NCBI RefSeq assembly: GCF_000305935.1
Contig: NC_018870.1
Coordinates: 327,942-391,941, forward strand
Length of the DNA stretch: 64,000 nt
Direction: 5' to 3'
From: Thermacetogenium phaeum DSM 12270
GTDB lineage: Bacteria > Bacillota > DSM-12270 > Thermacetogeniales > Thermacetogeniaceae
The notes under the pieces were generated by a model. That model was given only the letters and a program-made list of their open reading frames with translations. It did not search any database and was not told the origin of the DNA. Both the position numbers and the translations under genes were made by a program. Positions 44,026 through 52,787 of this stretch are shown here, in pieces; within the stretch, counting starts at the first letter, position 1, and every line of letters begins with the position of its first letter.

Positions 44026-44056
44026 GACGGGCCCGGTGGAAAAGCCCGGGCCCGTC
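44026..44056. terminator. Bidirectional intrinsic terminator
   Basis: GACGGGCCCGG (44026-44036) pairs with CCGGGCCCGTC (44046-44056), 11 bp. It is followed by TGTTTAT on the plus strand and AACTTTTTG on the minus strand. It lies between the converging corrinoid-protein and regulator genes. Confidence 0.8.
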
Positions 44057-44059
44057 TGT

Positions 44060-45382
44060 TTATCTCAGGGGAGAGAAGTTCCTTTTTCTGTACTCGTTGG
44101 GGCTCATGCCGGTGATTTTTTTGAAGATTCTGCAGAAGTAGCTGCGATCTTTGAATCCGGTCTGCACGGCGATCGACTCGATGGTGAGGTCCTGTTGCCG
44201 GAGCAGGTGTTTCGCCTGCTCAACCCGCACCCTGTTGATGTGTTCGGTGAGGGAGCAGCCCATCCTTTTTTTGAACAGCTGCCCCAGATACGCCGGACTG
44301 ATGTATGCTGCTTTGGCGATTTCTCTGACGGAAAGGTTCGGCGAGCTGTAGTTTTTGTCGATGTAGTCGACGACCCTCTTGATGAGGTCATCCCTCTCGC
44401 CGGAGTTCTTTTTCGCCATCAGGGCGATGAAGGCATTTCCCACCGAGAGGAGCCAGAGGACGGCCTTTTCCACGGTGTCGGCGTCGTCTATCTCCTTCAG
44501 CTTGAGGTCGCTTAGGCGGATCGCTTCCCCGAATTTGACGCCGTTTTCCGTCGACATGCGGGTGAGCATGCTTAGGAACTCCAGACTGCGCCCCTTGATC
44601 ACTTCCAGCTGCCCCTTGCTCTGGACGAAGATCTGCAGAATGAGCTGTTCCAGTAGCTTCTTCGCCGCTTCGATGTCCGCTCTTCTGATCTCGGCAAAGA
44701 GCCGGCTTCCCAGGTTGACCATGTCCTGTGCCGCTCTGCCCTTGACGCTGCCCGCTCCGGCATCCTTCTGCTTCTTATTTTCTCCCCAAATCCAGGAGCT
44801 GACCTTCCGCAGCTTCTGCTGAAAGTCGAAGATCTCCGTTCCGCTCTGGGCTACGTAGCCGGTGAGGATGAAGACCAGATCGGCTGCCGCCTGGATTTCC
44901 AGCGGGGAGACCGGCCTCACGGCGTTGAAGGCATGCAGCAGAGCTTCGGGGTCCTGTCCTATCTCGCAGGCCAGGTTCCGGATCCTGTCGGCACAGAGTT
45001 CGGTAGGCTGCCACATCAACACCTGGCCGCAGATGAAGTTCCCGATGTGGTTCCCCTTGTAGTAAAAGGGGTACGCCCAGGAGATGAGGCCGGCGTGGCA
45101 CTTGTAGATGTAGGGCTCCTTCCATTTGAGGGCCTGCTCCCCGGCCTGAGCGTAGGATCTCCGGCAGCGCGCCACACCGGAGGGGCTGGATTTGACCAGG
45201 CGGCAGAACTCGCAGTCACCGTGCTCAGAGGAGAGGATGCAGTTTCCTTCCAGGTCTGTGATGGCGGAAAACATCTTGGTGGCGTAAGAAAAGGAGTTCA
45301 GCAGCCTTTGAAAAAGCTCCTTTTCCAGCTTCTTTTTGAGCTGGAGATCCCCCCTCCCTTTGGTCAGACTCAGTGCCTGCAC
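44060..45382 (-). CDS. AraC-family regulator with PocR sensory domain
   Basis: A 440-residue protein. Residues about 15-190 form a PocR-type ligand domain with conserved Cys (GDCEFCRLVKSS, CRRSYAQAGEQAL, YKCHAGLISWAYPFYYKG, GNFICGQVL), which in relatives senses small molecules such as diols. Residues about 340-440 are two AraC helix-turn-helix motifs (LSVREIAKAAYISPAYLGQLF and LTIESIAVQTGFKDRSYFCRIFKK). It is placed to regulate the adjacent methanol/corrinoid genes. GTG at 45382 is the only start covering the domain; no clear ribosome binding site precedes it. Confidence 0.9.
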   Translation of the reverse strand: MQALSLTKGRGDLQLKKKLEKELFQRLLNSFSYATKMFSAITDLEGNCILSSEHGDCEFCRLVKSSPSGVARCRRSYAQAGEQALKWKEPYIYKCHAGLISWAYPFYYKGNHIGNFICGQVLMWQPTELCADRIRNLACEIGQDPEALLHAFNAVRPVSPLEIQAAADLVFILTGYVAQSGTEIFDFQQKLRKVSSWIWGENKKQKDAGAGSVKGRAAQDMVNLGSRLFAEIRRADIEAAKKLLEQLILQIFVQSKGQLEVIKGRSLEFLSMLTRMSTENGVKFGEAIRLSDLKLKEIDDADTVEKAVLWLLSVGNAFIALMAKKNSGERDDLIKRVVDYIDKNYSSPNLSVREIAKAAYISPAYLGQLFKKRMGCSLTEHINRVRVEQAKHLLRQQDLTIESIAVQTGFKDRSYFCRIFKKITGMSPNEYRKRNFSPLR

Positions 45383-46029
45383 TTTAAAATCGCCCCCCCA
45401 GTGACCGGCAGCGGTTGCGGCGAACCGGTCAGGCTTATTTTTCCGTTTTTTAAGCAGAGTCTGCAGCGTTTATTCCCCCGATCAACTCCTTCGAAACATC
45501 TTTGGCAATCGCTTCTCCTCGGTGGCATGAAGACTCTCCTGTCTTTCAGTTTAGGCGAGGACAAATTATCAGTAATTGAACAAAATTTCGACATTGTGTA
45601 CATTTTTATATTTTTCTGTGTAGATTTTTTATCTCCTGCATCGCTTCTGCCTGAGAATGGGGGAGGAGTGGCCGGAAAAAACAGGCCGGATTGCAAAAAT
45701 TTATCGGGGAGCCGATAGGGAAAGCGGCTTCGGCCGTAGAAGTTTATCTTGTTGCGGGCAGTGGGAACCGTCGGGCAGGGCGCCTGCGCACGGGCTTATC
45801 CGGGGCGTTGGAAGTGCTGCCGCCGCAGGGGAAGGAAGAGGGGTGAAGCTGAGTTTGATGCGGCGCAAGCGGCGGCTTGCCGGTTCCTGGACGGTTTTTG
45901 GGAAAGCTGAAGCGCTTTTCTTTGTTTTGTAAGGATTAGGGCAGGTGCGGCTGAGCTTCGGTTAAAGTTTTAAAAAGGCTTAATAGTGCCCCTAAGGGCA
46001 CCCTGACGACGTAAGGAGGTACTTCGGAA
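45383..46029. other. Intergenic stretch of about 650 bases, no gene supported
   Basis: The left part is AT-rich and probably holds the promoter of the PocR/AraC gene. An open frame at 45657-45932 has no family signature. A small hairpin GTGCCC-CTAA-GGGCAC lies near 45986-46003, and AAGGAGGT at 46013-46020 serves the epimerase. Confidence 0.5.
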
Positions 46030-47001
46030 ATGCGCATTCTGGTTACAGGCGGAGCCGGTTTTATCGGCTCTCACGTTGTTGACGGCCTGCTGGAGGCAGG
46101 GCACGAGGTGGCCGTCGTGGACGACCTGAGCACGGGGAAGAGGGAGAACGTAAACCCGAAGGCGGCCTTCTTCCGAATGGACGTCTGCGACCCGGAGCTG
46201 GAGAGGGTTTTCCGGGAGGGAAGGTTCGACTACGTGAATCACCACGCCGCCCAGATCGACGTGCGGCGCTCGGTGGCTGACCCGGCCGCCGACGCCCGGA
46301 CGAACATCCTGGGGCTGCTGAACGTCCTGGAGCTCTGCCGCAGGTATGGTGTCAGGGGGGTGGTCTTCGCTTCTTCGGGGGGTGTGGTTTACGGGGAGCC
46401 CCAGAAGTTTCCGGTGTCGGAGAAGCACCCCAAGGGGCCGCTCTCCCCTTACGGCGTGAGCAAGCTCACCTCCGAGTTTTACCTGGCTTACTACGCCGAA
46501 GTGCACGGCCTCCCCTACGTTGCCCTGCGCTACGGGAACGTCTACGGCCCGCGGCAGGACCCCCACGGCGAGGCCGGTGTCGTGGCCATCTTCGGCCTGA
46601 AGATGCTGGAAGGGGCATCCCCGGTGATCTACGGGGACGGGGAGCAGCTGCGGGACTACGTCTACGTGGGGGACGTGGTGCGGGCGAACCTGCTGGCCCT
46701 GCGGTATCTGTCTGGGGGGCGGGCCAAATGCGGCAGCGGCGGCTGCGCCATCAACGACTTTGCCTTCAACATCGGCACCGGGGTGGGCACCTCGGTCAAC
46801 CGGCTGTTCGCCCTGCTCAAAGAGCTCACCGGCTTTGCGGGGGAGCCCGGGTACGGCCCCGAGCGCCCCGGTGAGCTGCGCCGCATCTGGCTGGATCCCG
46901 CCCGGGCCAGGGCGGAGCTGGGCTGGGAGCCGGAGGTTGAGCTCCGGGACGGCCTGCGCCTTACTGTGGAGCATTTGCAGGGGAGCCGTCGGCCGGTTTA
47001 A
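46030..47001 (+). CDS. NAD-dependent epimerase/dehydratase (UDP-glucose 4-epimerase-like)
   Basis: A 323-residue extended short-chain dehydrogenase: NAD-binding GGAGFIGSHVVDGLLEAGH at the N-terminus, HHAAQIDVRRSV, SSGGVVYGE with the catalytic Ser, YGVSK with the catalytic Tyr and Lys, and LRYGNVYGPRQDPHGEAG. It likely makes UDP-galactose or a related sugar nucleotide for envelope polysaccharide. Its stop codon overlaps that of the convergent DHHW gene by 3-4 bases. AAGGAGGT precedes the ATG. Confidence 0.93.
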   Translation: MRILVTGGAGFIGSHVVDGLLEAGHEVAVVDDLSTGKRENVNPKAAFFRMDVCDPELERVFREGRFDYVNHHAAQIDVRRSVADPAADARTNILGLLNVLELCRRYGVRGVVFASSGGVVYGEPQKFPVSEKHPKGPLSPYGVSKLTSEFYLAYYAEVHGLPYVALRYGNVYGPRQDPHGEAGVVAIFGLKMLEGASPVIYGDGEQLRDYVYVGDVVRANLLALRYLSGGRAKCGSGGCAINDFAFNIGTGVGTSVNRLFALLKELTGFAGEPGYGPERPGELRRIWLDPARARAELGWEPEVELRDGLRLTVEHLQGSRRPV

Positions 47002-48131
47002 AGCAGGGCATCCAGGGGGGACGGCTCTTCGCAGAAGGTGTGGACGTTGTAGAGGAAGAGCACGTCCTGGATGCCGCCGGATCGGATCAATGTGCGGACG
47101 TCCTCGTCGTAATACCTTAAATCGACCACGTAGATCTCCCGAAAGTGGCCGGTCAGGAACGGTATCAGGCAGTTTGCGTAGGAGTCTTTGACCAGAAGCA
47201 GGCGTTTGTCGTTTTCCGCAGCTGTGGTTATTTTGATGAGCGGGTGGTTTCCGTTGAGGAAGACCGCGTATTTGTCCTTTTTGCCGAGGTTTTCCCGGAA
47301 GTAAAGGGTAGCGGCAACCCGATTGCCCTCGCAGTAGTGCACCCTGTATCTTTCCGGCACCCGCGGCAGGTAGAGCTCGATGCTGTCCGGCCGCAGGTGG
47401 CGGAAGCCGCTTTTGGAGGAGAGGGAGCCGTAGAAGCTGTCGGTGACCTTTTCCACCCGGAAACGGCTCCGGTCGTAGGGGGTGAAGCCCATCACCTCCC
47501 CGAGTTTTCTGTAGGCATAGTAAGCCCCCCTCGTCGTCCAGTGGTGGTCGGTCTTATAGTAGATTTCCTCCTTCCTGTGAGAGTAGAGGGTGTCGTAGAC
47601 GTCGACGTACCCGATTCTCCGGTCAAGGGAGTCCCTGATCTGCTGCAGGCAGCCGAGCTGACCGTCCGTAGGGGCATAGGGGGGGAGCTTTTCCTTCAGG
47701 ATCTCCACGGAGTTGGGGACCAGCATGAGGTAGACGGGGACCTCCGGCAGGGAGGCGGCAAAGGAGTTGAGGGCGGCCACCCTCTTCTGCAGGATCTCAG
47801 GCTGCGGCGCCTTGAAGCCCTGCAGCAGGTAGCCGTCCTTCCCCAGGTAGACGCCGTTGCTGTCCCTCTTTCCCGCCATCCTTTCCAGATCGGTTTTCAC
47901 CCCTATCCACACGTCCCGCAGGGGGAATTGATCGGCGACGTATTTCTCGTAGTCCCTGGTGAACCGCCCCTCCAGCAGTTTGGCCGGGGAAAAGCGCGGC
48001 GCCTGTTCCAGCATCCGGTTCTCCGATGCCGAAAACACCCGGTCGGGGGTCAGCAGGTTGAGAAGGGCGAGACCGCCGATGTACAAGAGGAGCATCAGGG
48101 CGGTGCCGTGGTAAATCTCTCTCTGTTTCAC
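46998..48131 (-). CDS. DHHW-family (AlgJ/AlgX-like) membrane-anchored protein
   Basis: A 377-residue protein with one N-terminal transmembrane segment (GTALMLLLYIGGLALLNLL) and an extracytoplasmic SGNH-like domain containing the signature DHHWTTRGAYYAY near residue 196 and LLVKDSYANCLIPFL near the C-terminus. Such proteins work with MBOAT acyltransferases in O-acetylation of exopolysaccharides. GTG at 48131 follows GGGAGGAATT. Last gene of the minus-strand cluster. Confidence 0.9.
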   Translation of the reverse strand: MKQREIYHGTALMLLLYIGGLALLNLLTPDRVFSASENRMLEQAPRFSPAKLLEGRFTRDYEKYVADQFPLRDVWIGVKTDLERMAGKRDSNGVYLGKDGYLLQGFKAPQPEILQKRVAALNSFAASLPEVPVYLMLVPNSVEILKEKLPPYAPTDGQLGCLQQIRDSLDRRIGYVDVYDTLYSHRKEEIYYKTDHHWTTRGAYYAYRKLGEVMGFTPYDRSRFRVEKVTDSFYGSLSSKSGFRHLRPDSIELYLPRVPERYRVHYCEGNRVAATLYFRENLGKKDKYAVFLNGNHPLIKITTAAENDKRLLLVKDSYANCLIPFLTGHFREIYVVDLRYYDEDVRTLIRSGGIQDVLFLYNVHTFCEEPSPLDALL

Positions 48132-48388
48132 GGAGAATTCCTCCCTTGTGAATTGCCGTTAAGAAGGGACTTCCGGTGCCGGAAGCCTTGAAAGGAGCCC
48201 GGTTCCGCAGCATGAGTCCAATCCCGACTTCACCGGTGTTTACGTCTTCGCCGCAGGGGAGATTGCCGTTTGCCTGGAAAATAATTTCCCCGCCGCCAAT
48301 GCTTAAGCAGCCGCACTAAACCTGCCGTCCCCCTTCCTGAAAGTCCCGGGCGGCCACCGGCCGGCCGCCAACACCGGCCCGGATGCCT

Positions 48389-49795
48389 CTAAAACCGGAA
48401 ATAGAGGAAGGGGTTATAGCTTTCGTTGACCAGGTAGGCGGTGCAGAGAAAGGCCAGGATCAGGTAGGCCGCGGGGGCGGCTGCCGCGCCGGCCGCCCCC
48501 AGCCTCCTCCGGATTTTTAACGCCGCCCTCCCGGGCAGCGGTGTGGCGCAGATGGCCAGCACGAGCAGCAGGATGCCGTTGGTGTACAGGTAGTAGAGGG
48601 CGTTCCGATCCCAAAGGTAGGCCGCCCCCGGCCCCAACATGGCCGCCAGAAAACCGGCCGCCCGGGGGATGGTCTCGAACTCGAAGAGCACCCAGCCCAC
48701 GATGACGACGAACAGCGTGTAGATGTGCCCTACGGCGCGCGGCAGGCCTTCGAGCCGCCGCAGCAGAAAGGTCTTTTCGACGGCCAGAAAGGCCCCGTAG
48801 TACAACCCCCAGAGCACGAAATTCCAGCTGGCACCGTGCCAGAGCCCCGTCAGAAACCAGACGATGAGGATGTTTCTGTACTGTTTCAGCATCCCTTTCC
48901 TGTTGCCGCCGAGGGGGATGTAGACGTATTCCCGGAACCAGGAGCCCAGGGAGATGTGCCAGCGGCGCCAGAACTCGGTGACCGACCTGGATATGTAGGG
49001 GTAGTTGAAGTTTATGGGGAGGTTAAAGCCGAACATCTTTCCCAGCCCGACGGCCATATCCGAGTAGCCGCTGAAGTCGAAGTAGATCTGAAAGGCGAAG
49101 GCGGTTATGCCGAGCCAGGACGAGAGCACGGAAAGCTCTCCCGGGGGAGCGGCCTTGACGGTATCCCAGAGCATTCCGATGTTGTTGGCCAGGAGCACCT
49201 TCTTCGCCAGTCCGATGAGGAAAATCCCGGCTCCTTCTCCGAACATCTGCAGGGATTCTTTTCTGCCCGCCAGCTGCCCGGCGATTTCACCGTACTTGAC
49301 TATGGGGCCGGCCACCAGCTGGGGGAACATGGTTATGTAGGTGCCGAAAGAGATGATGTTCCTTTGCACCCGCACCTTTCCCAGGTAGACGTCGATCACG
49401 TAGGACATGGTCTGGAAGGTGTAGAAAGAGATCCCCAAGGGGAGCGGGAGATCCGGCAGCGCCAGCTCCAGGCCGCAGAGCGCCTTCAGGTTGTCCGCCA
49501 AGAAGCCGGAATACTTAAAGAAGCAGAGTATTCCCAGATCGGCGGCCAGGGCCGCCAGGAAAAGAGCCCGGCGGAGCACCCGCCGCCCCCTGTATCTGTC
49601 GATGAGGATGCTCAAGGCATAGTTGGCCGCAGTTGTGAAGGCCATGATCAGGACGTACTTCGGCTCTCCCCAGGAGTAAAAGAGGAGGCTTGCCAGAAGC
49701 AAGACAGGGTTGCGGAGAAATCCCGGAGCCAGGTAGTAAGCGAGCAGCGTTAACGGCAAGAAGGAGAAGATGAAGACCAGACTGCTGAAAACCAT
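48389..49795 (-). CDS. MBOAT-family O-acyltransferase (AlgI/DltB-like)
   Basis: A 468-residue polytopic membrane protein. MBOAT landmarks: GISFYTFQTMSYVIDVY, FPQLVAGPIVKYGEI, FDFSGYSDMAVGLGKMFGF, RSVTEFWRRWHISLGSWFREY and the catalytic His in LTGLWHGASWNFVLWG. It moves acyl groups across the membrane to polysaccharide, with the DHHW protein next to it as likely transferase partner. 257 bases separate the two genes. Confidence 0.95.
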   Translation of the reverse strand: MVFSSLVFIFSFLPLTLLAYYLAPGFLRNPVLLLASLLFYSWGEPKYVLIMAFTTAANYALSILIDRYRGRRVLRRALFLAALAADLGILCFFKYSGFLADNLKALCGLELALPDLPLPLGISFYTFQTMSYVIDVYLGKVRVQRNIISFGTYITMFPQLVAGPIVKYGEIAGQLAGRKESLQMFGEGAGIFLIGLAKKVLLANNIGMLWDTVKAAPPGELSVLSSWLGITAFAFQIYFDFSGYSDMAVGLGKMFGFNLPINFNYPYISRSVTEFWRRWHISLGSWFREYVYIPLGGNRKGMLKQYRNILIVWFLTGLWHGASWNFVLWGLYYGAFLAVEKTFLLRRLEGLPRAVGHIYTLFVVIVGWVLFEFETIPRAAGFLAAMLGPGAAYLWDRNALYYLYTNGILLLVLAICATPLPGRAALKIRRRLGAAGAAAAPAAYLILAFLCTAYLVNESYNPFLYFRF

Positions 49796-49827
49796 GCCTT
49801 ATACCCCTGGAAAAGCCGGACGTTCCT

Positions 49828-50319
49828 TTACCGGAAGGACTCGTCAAAGGCGGCTGCGATTTTATCGGCGTCCTCCGCGATCGCCAGCAGCAGGCAGCTG
49901 CCCCTTGTCTCGAGGACGTGGTGCTCGATTTTGTAATATTCCTGCGGCAGGTAGTCTTTAAAGCGCGCCGCCCTGTCGGCGACCCTTTTTTCCATTTTCT
50001 CCTGGACGGCGCCGGCGGCGTCCGGGTCTTTGAGTTTGACGACCAGGATCTCGTCGGCGCTGATGTTCGTCGGCGCGGTGTACAGGGCAAAGCCTTCCAG
50101 GTCGGCGGCATCGATGCCGTAGAGCTTCTTCAGGGTGCCTGCGTCCCCCTCTTGCATCCGGGAGAGATCAACGGCCGCTGCGATTCGGGCGACGATCTCT
50201 TCAACCGTGGGGTCCGCTGCGGCTTCCTTTTGAGAAGAACAACCCGCCGTCCCTCCCAGGGTGAGCGCCACGATCGCCGCTGCTGCGGCGGCAAGAAGAA
50301 GTGTTCTCCGCAAGTGCAT
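49828..50319 (-). CDS. DUF4358 lipoprotein
   Basis: A 163-residue protein with a lipoprotein signal (MHLRRTLLLAAAAAAIVAL, then GGTAGCSSQ) and the DUF4358 pattern: MQEGDAGTLKKLYGIDAADLEGFALYT-like sequence, SADEILVVKLKD, and a short C-terminal tail. ATG at 50319 places the start directly at the signal peptide; a TTG at 50361 is possible. DUF4358 genes usually sit with MBOAT and SGNH genes; the function is unknown. Confidence 0.85.
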   Translation of the reverse strand: MHLRRTLLLAAAAAAIVALTLGGTAGCSSQKEAAADPTVEEIVARIAAAVDLSRMQEGDAGTLKKLYGIDAADLEGFALYTAPTNISADEILVVKLKDPDAAGAVQEKMEKRVADRAARFKDYLPQEYYKIEHHVLETRGSCLLLAIAEDADKIAAAFDESFR

Positions 50320-50399
50320 CTGCAAGGCCGTCAACCCCTTTTCGAAACGTCTTTTACGCAATTGCTCAACATCTTTCTTTCAACGAACGGCAAGAATGC

Positions 50400-51266
50400 T
50401 CATTCGGCTTGTTCGATCAAGCGGTTCAACCATAATGGGTAAAAATCCCTTTTCAAGTGAATGCCGTCGGGTTCGTGGAGATCCCGACCGGCCTCCCTGA
50501 TGAGCGGGGTCAGATCGAGGTAACCCACTCCCCTCGAGGCGGCCAGCTTCTTCAGGGAGGCGTTCAGCCTCTCGATGCGGGAGCCGTTCAGGTAAGGCCT
50601 CTCCACCTGCGCCTGTGGGGAAACCGGGAGCAGGGACTGGACGTAGATCCTGGCCTGCGGCACCCTCGTTTGCAGTGCCCGGAGCAGTTCTTCGTAATCC
50701 TCCAGGAACTCTTCATCGGTGACCGTGGGCGAGATGTCGTTGGTGCCGAACAGCAGGAAGACCCTTTCCGGGTTTGCTCCGGCCACCCTGTCTAGCTGTT
50801 TTCCGGCCTTCGCCAGGGTGAGCCCGAGTTCGGCGATGACGTTGGCTTCGTCCAGGTACTCGTAAAAGGAGAGCCCCTCCGTAATGGAATCACCCATGAA
50901 CAGATCCCTTTCAAAAACTGTCCGGTAGTCGACTCTCCCGCTGCCGGTGGGGGGCGCCGTCTCCTTCCCGTTGGGGGAAGGTGGTGCCTCTGCAACCTTC
51001 CCCTGCTCTCCGTCCCCCACGGCCTTTTTCGCTCCTGCCGGAGGGGGCTCTTCTCCTTGCCCGGAGATCACCGCCGGTTCCTCCTTTTGAGCGCTGTTTT
51101 CGGAACCGGCGTAGGCGGGGGTGCTTGGGGGTAGGGGGCCGTCCGGTTTCCAAGGGTATCTGCCGGCTGCCGCAGCCGCCGCGGCAATGACGGCCGGGAT
51201 CAGCAGGGTAAGGAGGAGCCCCCGGGGGTTGAGTGTTGCCCATTTTTTTCTCGTTTTGCCCGTCAT
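50400..51266 (-). CDS. SGNH/GDSL-type hydrolase, membrane anchored
   Basis: A 288-residue protein with one N-terminal membrane segment (LLLTLLIPAVIAAAAAAAG), a Pro/Glu-rich linker to about residue 120, and a GDSL-type domain: block I LFMGDSITEGL, block III FLLFGTNDISP and block V EPDGIHLKRDFY, giving a Ser-Asp-His triad. It probably adds or removes acetyl groups on cell-surface glycans. ATG at 51266 follows AAAGGAG. First gene of the SGNH-DUF4358-MBOAT-DHHW cluster. Confidence 0.9.
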   Translation of the reverse strand: MTGKTRKKWATLNPRGLLLTLLIPAVIAAAAAAAGRYPWKPDGPLPPSTPAYAGSENSAQKEEPAVISGQGEEPPPAGAKKAVGDGEQGKVAEAPPSPNGKETAPPTGSGRVDYRTVFERDLFMGDSITEGLSFYEYLDEANVIAELGLTLAKAGKQLDRVAGANPERVFLLFGTNDISPTVTDEEFLEDYEELLRALQTRVPQARIYVQSLLPVSPQAQVERPYLNGSRIERLNASLKKLAASRGVGYLDLTPLIREAGRDLHEPDGIHLKRDFYPLWLNRLIEQAE

Positions 51267-51662
51267 GCTTCTTCGGCGCTCCTTTGTGATTTGCGGACAC
51301 CCGGCGGCCGCTGCCGGGATCAAGAAAGGTGGAATAATGACGAGAAATGGCATTCACTTATCTTTACGATCAAGTATACTACAACGTTACAGAAAAGCTG
51401 ATGAGATAAAAAAATAAATAATAAAATTACAGTAATGTTATAAATAGTGGATCAACGGCGGGGCTTTTACCCGCCGGTTGCTGGTCGCCCGGCGCAGCGG
51501 GGGCGTTTATTGACGATGGGAGGACTTTCGGAACGGAGAAAAGAGGAGATATTTCATAAAATTTTCCTTAATCCTGCCGTCTCCTCCTGAATATTGATTA
51601 ATTTGAGAATCACGAGGGGAAAATAAACCAGAATCGGTTTCGCTTCCAAGAGGCAGCGGGTT
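51267..51662. other. Intergenic stretch upstream of the ctsR operon
   Basis: AT-rich around 51360-51440 and probably containing the promoter of the minus-strand glycan cluster. No gene is seen. Confidence 0.45.
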
Positions 51663-51705
51663 TATAATAAAGTCAAAGAAAGTCAAAAGGTCAAGATACG
51701 TCAAA
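51663..51705 (+). promoter_or_regulatory. ctsR promoter with two CtsR operators
   Basis: TATAAT at 51663-51668 is a consensus -10 box. It is followed by AGTCAAAGAAAGTCAAA (51671-51687) and GGTCAAGATACGTCAAA (51689-51705). Both match the heptanucleotide direct repeat recognised by CtsR (RGTCAAA-N3-RGTCAAA). Operators overlapping the transcription start are expected for autoregulation of the operon. Confidence 0.9.
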
Positions 51706-51776
51706 GAATTGTCAATTGTCGCTGGATGTTCCGGTTGGGATATTCCGGTTCGGCTTGAACAGGGGTGACTGCTGAA

Positions 51777-52235
51777 GTGGAGAACAAGCCCTTGGTGAAT
51801 GCGATTGAGTCTTATCTCAAGTCCCTGTTGAGCAAAAGCTCCGACGGCTGGATTGAGGTGCGCAGGAAGGAGATCGCCGAGCTTTTCGACTGCGTTCCCT
51901 CCCAGATCACTTACGTGCTCAACACCCGCTTCAGCGTGCGCCGCGGCTACCTGGTGGAGAGCAGGCGCGGGGGCGGAGGTTACGTCAAGATCCGCAGCCT
52001 GTTTGCGGCGCCGGAGAAGCTGCCGGAGCCGGACGGCGCCGTGGAGGCGGATGATGCCGCCGGAGGTGCACGGCAGGCACTCTTGTCCCTGGCCCGCCAG
52101 GGGGCTTTCACCAGGAGGGAGTTCCTGATCCTGAGCGCCGTCCTCGAGGTGCTGGAGGAGGGGCTTTCCGGGAAAAGGGGAGGGGAGCTGTTTCTCCGGG
52201 TCTTGAGGCGGCTGGCCGCAGAGGGCTTTTTTTAA
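51777..52235 (+). CDS. ctsR: Class III heat-shock transcriptional repressor CtsR
   Basis: About 152 residues. The N-terminal DNA-binding domain contains NAIESYLKSLL, RRKEIAELFDCVPSQITYVLNTRF and the glycine-rich beta-wing SRRGGGGYVKI, the hallmark of CtsR. The C-terminal helical domain is present to residue 152. GTG at 51777 has AGGGGT about 11 bases upstream; GTG at 51765 is an alternative. It represses its own operon through the two boxes just upstream. Confidence 0.95.
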   Translation: MENKPLVNAIESYLKSLLSKSSDGWIEVRRKEIAELFDCVPSQITYVLNTRFSVRRGYLVESRRGGGGYVKIRSLFAAPEKLPEPDGAVEADDAAGGARQALLSLARQGAFTRREFLILSAVLEVLEEGLSGKRGGELFLRVLRRLAAEGFF

Positions 52236-52253
52236 GAGAGGGGTGATTTTTCT

Positions 52254-52763
52254 ATGATGTTCTGTCAGGAGTGTCAGAAGAGACCGGCGACGGTGCACGT
52301 GACCAGGATCGTCAATAACGTCAAAACCGAGCTCCACCTGTGTCAGGAGTGCGCCAAGCACCACGAGGGGCTCGCTTTCAGCTTCAACTTTGAGCCCAAT
52401 TTTTCCATCCATAAGTTCCTGGCCGGCCTGCTGGGGGGTTCTCCGCTGGAGATGGCTCCGCTGCAGAGCCCCGGCTGCCCGAACTGCGGTTTGAGCTTGG
52501 CGCGGTTCGGAGAGATCGGGAGGTTCGGCTGCAGCCGTTGTTATCAGGCCTTCGGCGACGGCCTGGAACCGCTTTTGCGCCGCCTTCAGGGGGCGAGCCG
52601 GCATGCAGGGAAGGTGCCCCGCAGGGTCGGCGGCAAGCTGGGCGTGCGGAGGGAGATCGAGAAGCTCCGCGAGGAGCTGCAGCAGGCGATCCGCCAGGAG
52701 GCCTACGAGAGGGCGGCGGAGCTGCGCGACCGCATCCGCTCCCTGGAGCAGGGCCTGGAGTGA
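52254..52763 (+). CDS. mcsA: McsA, zinc-finger activator of the McsB kinase
   Basis: A 169-residue protein with two paired-Cys zinc sites (MMFCQECQKRPATVH with LHLCQECAKHHEG, and GCPNCG with FGCSRCYQAFG) and a C-terminal UVR helix-hairpin (LREELQQAIRQEAYERAAEL). It activates the McsB arginine kinase and links to ClpC. Located between ctsR and mcsB as usual. GAGGGGTGA precedes the ATG; the second codon is also ATG. Confidence 0.95.
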   Translation: MMFCQECQKRPATVHVTRIVNNVKTELHLCQECAKHHEGLAFSFNFEPNFSIHKFLAGLLGGSPLEMAPLQSPGCPNCGLSLARFGEIGRFGCSRCYQAFGDGLEPLLRRLQGASRHAGKVPRRVGGKLGVRREIEKLREELQQAIRQEAYERAAELRDRIRSLEQGLE

Positions 52764-52787
52764 TCCCTGAAAGGAGAGGTGGAGAAG

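Noticed and set aside
45657-45932. 91-residue open frame upstream of the epimerase gene
   Set aside because: Arg/Gly-rich product without motif or convincing ribosome binding site; treated as intergenic.
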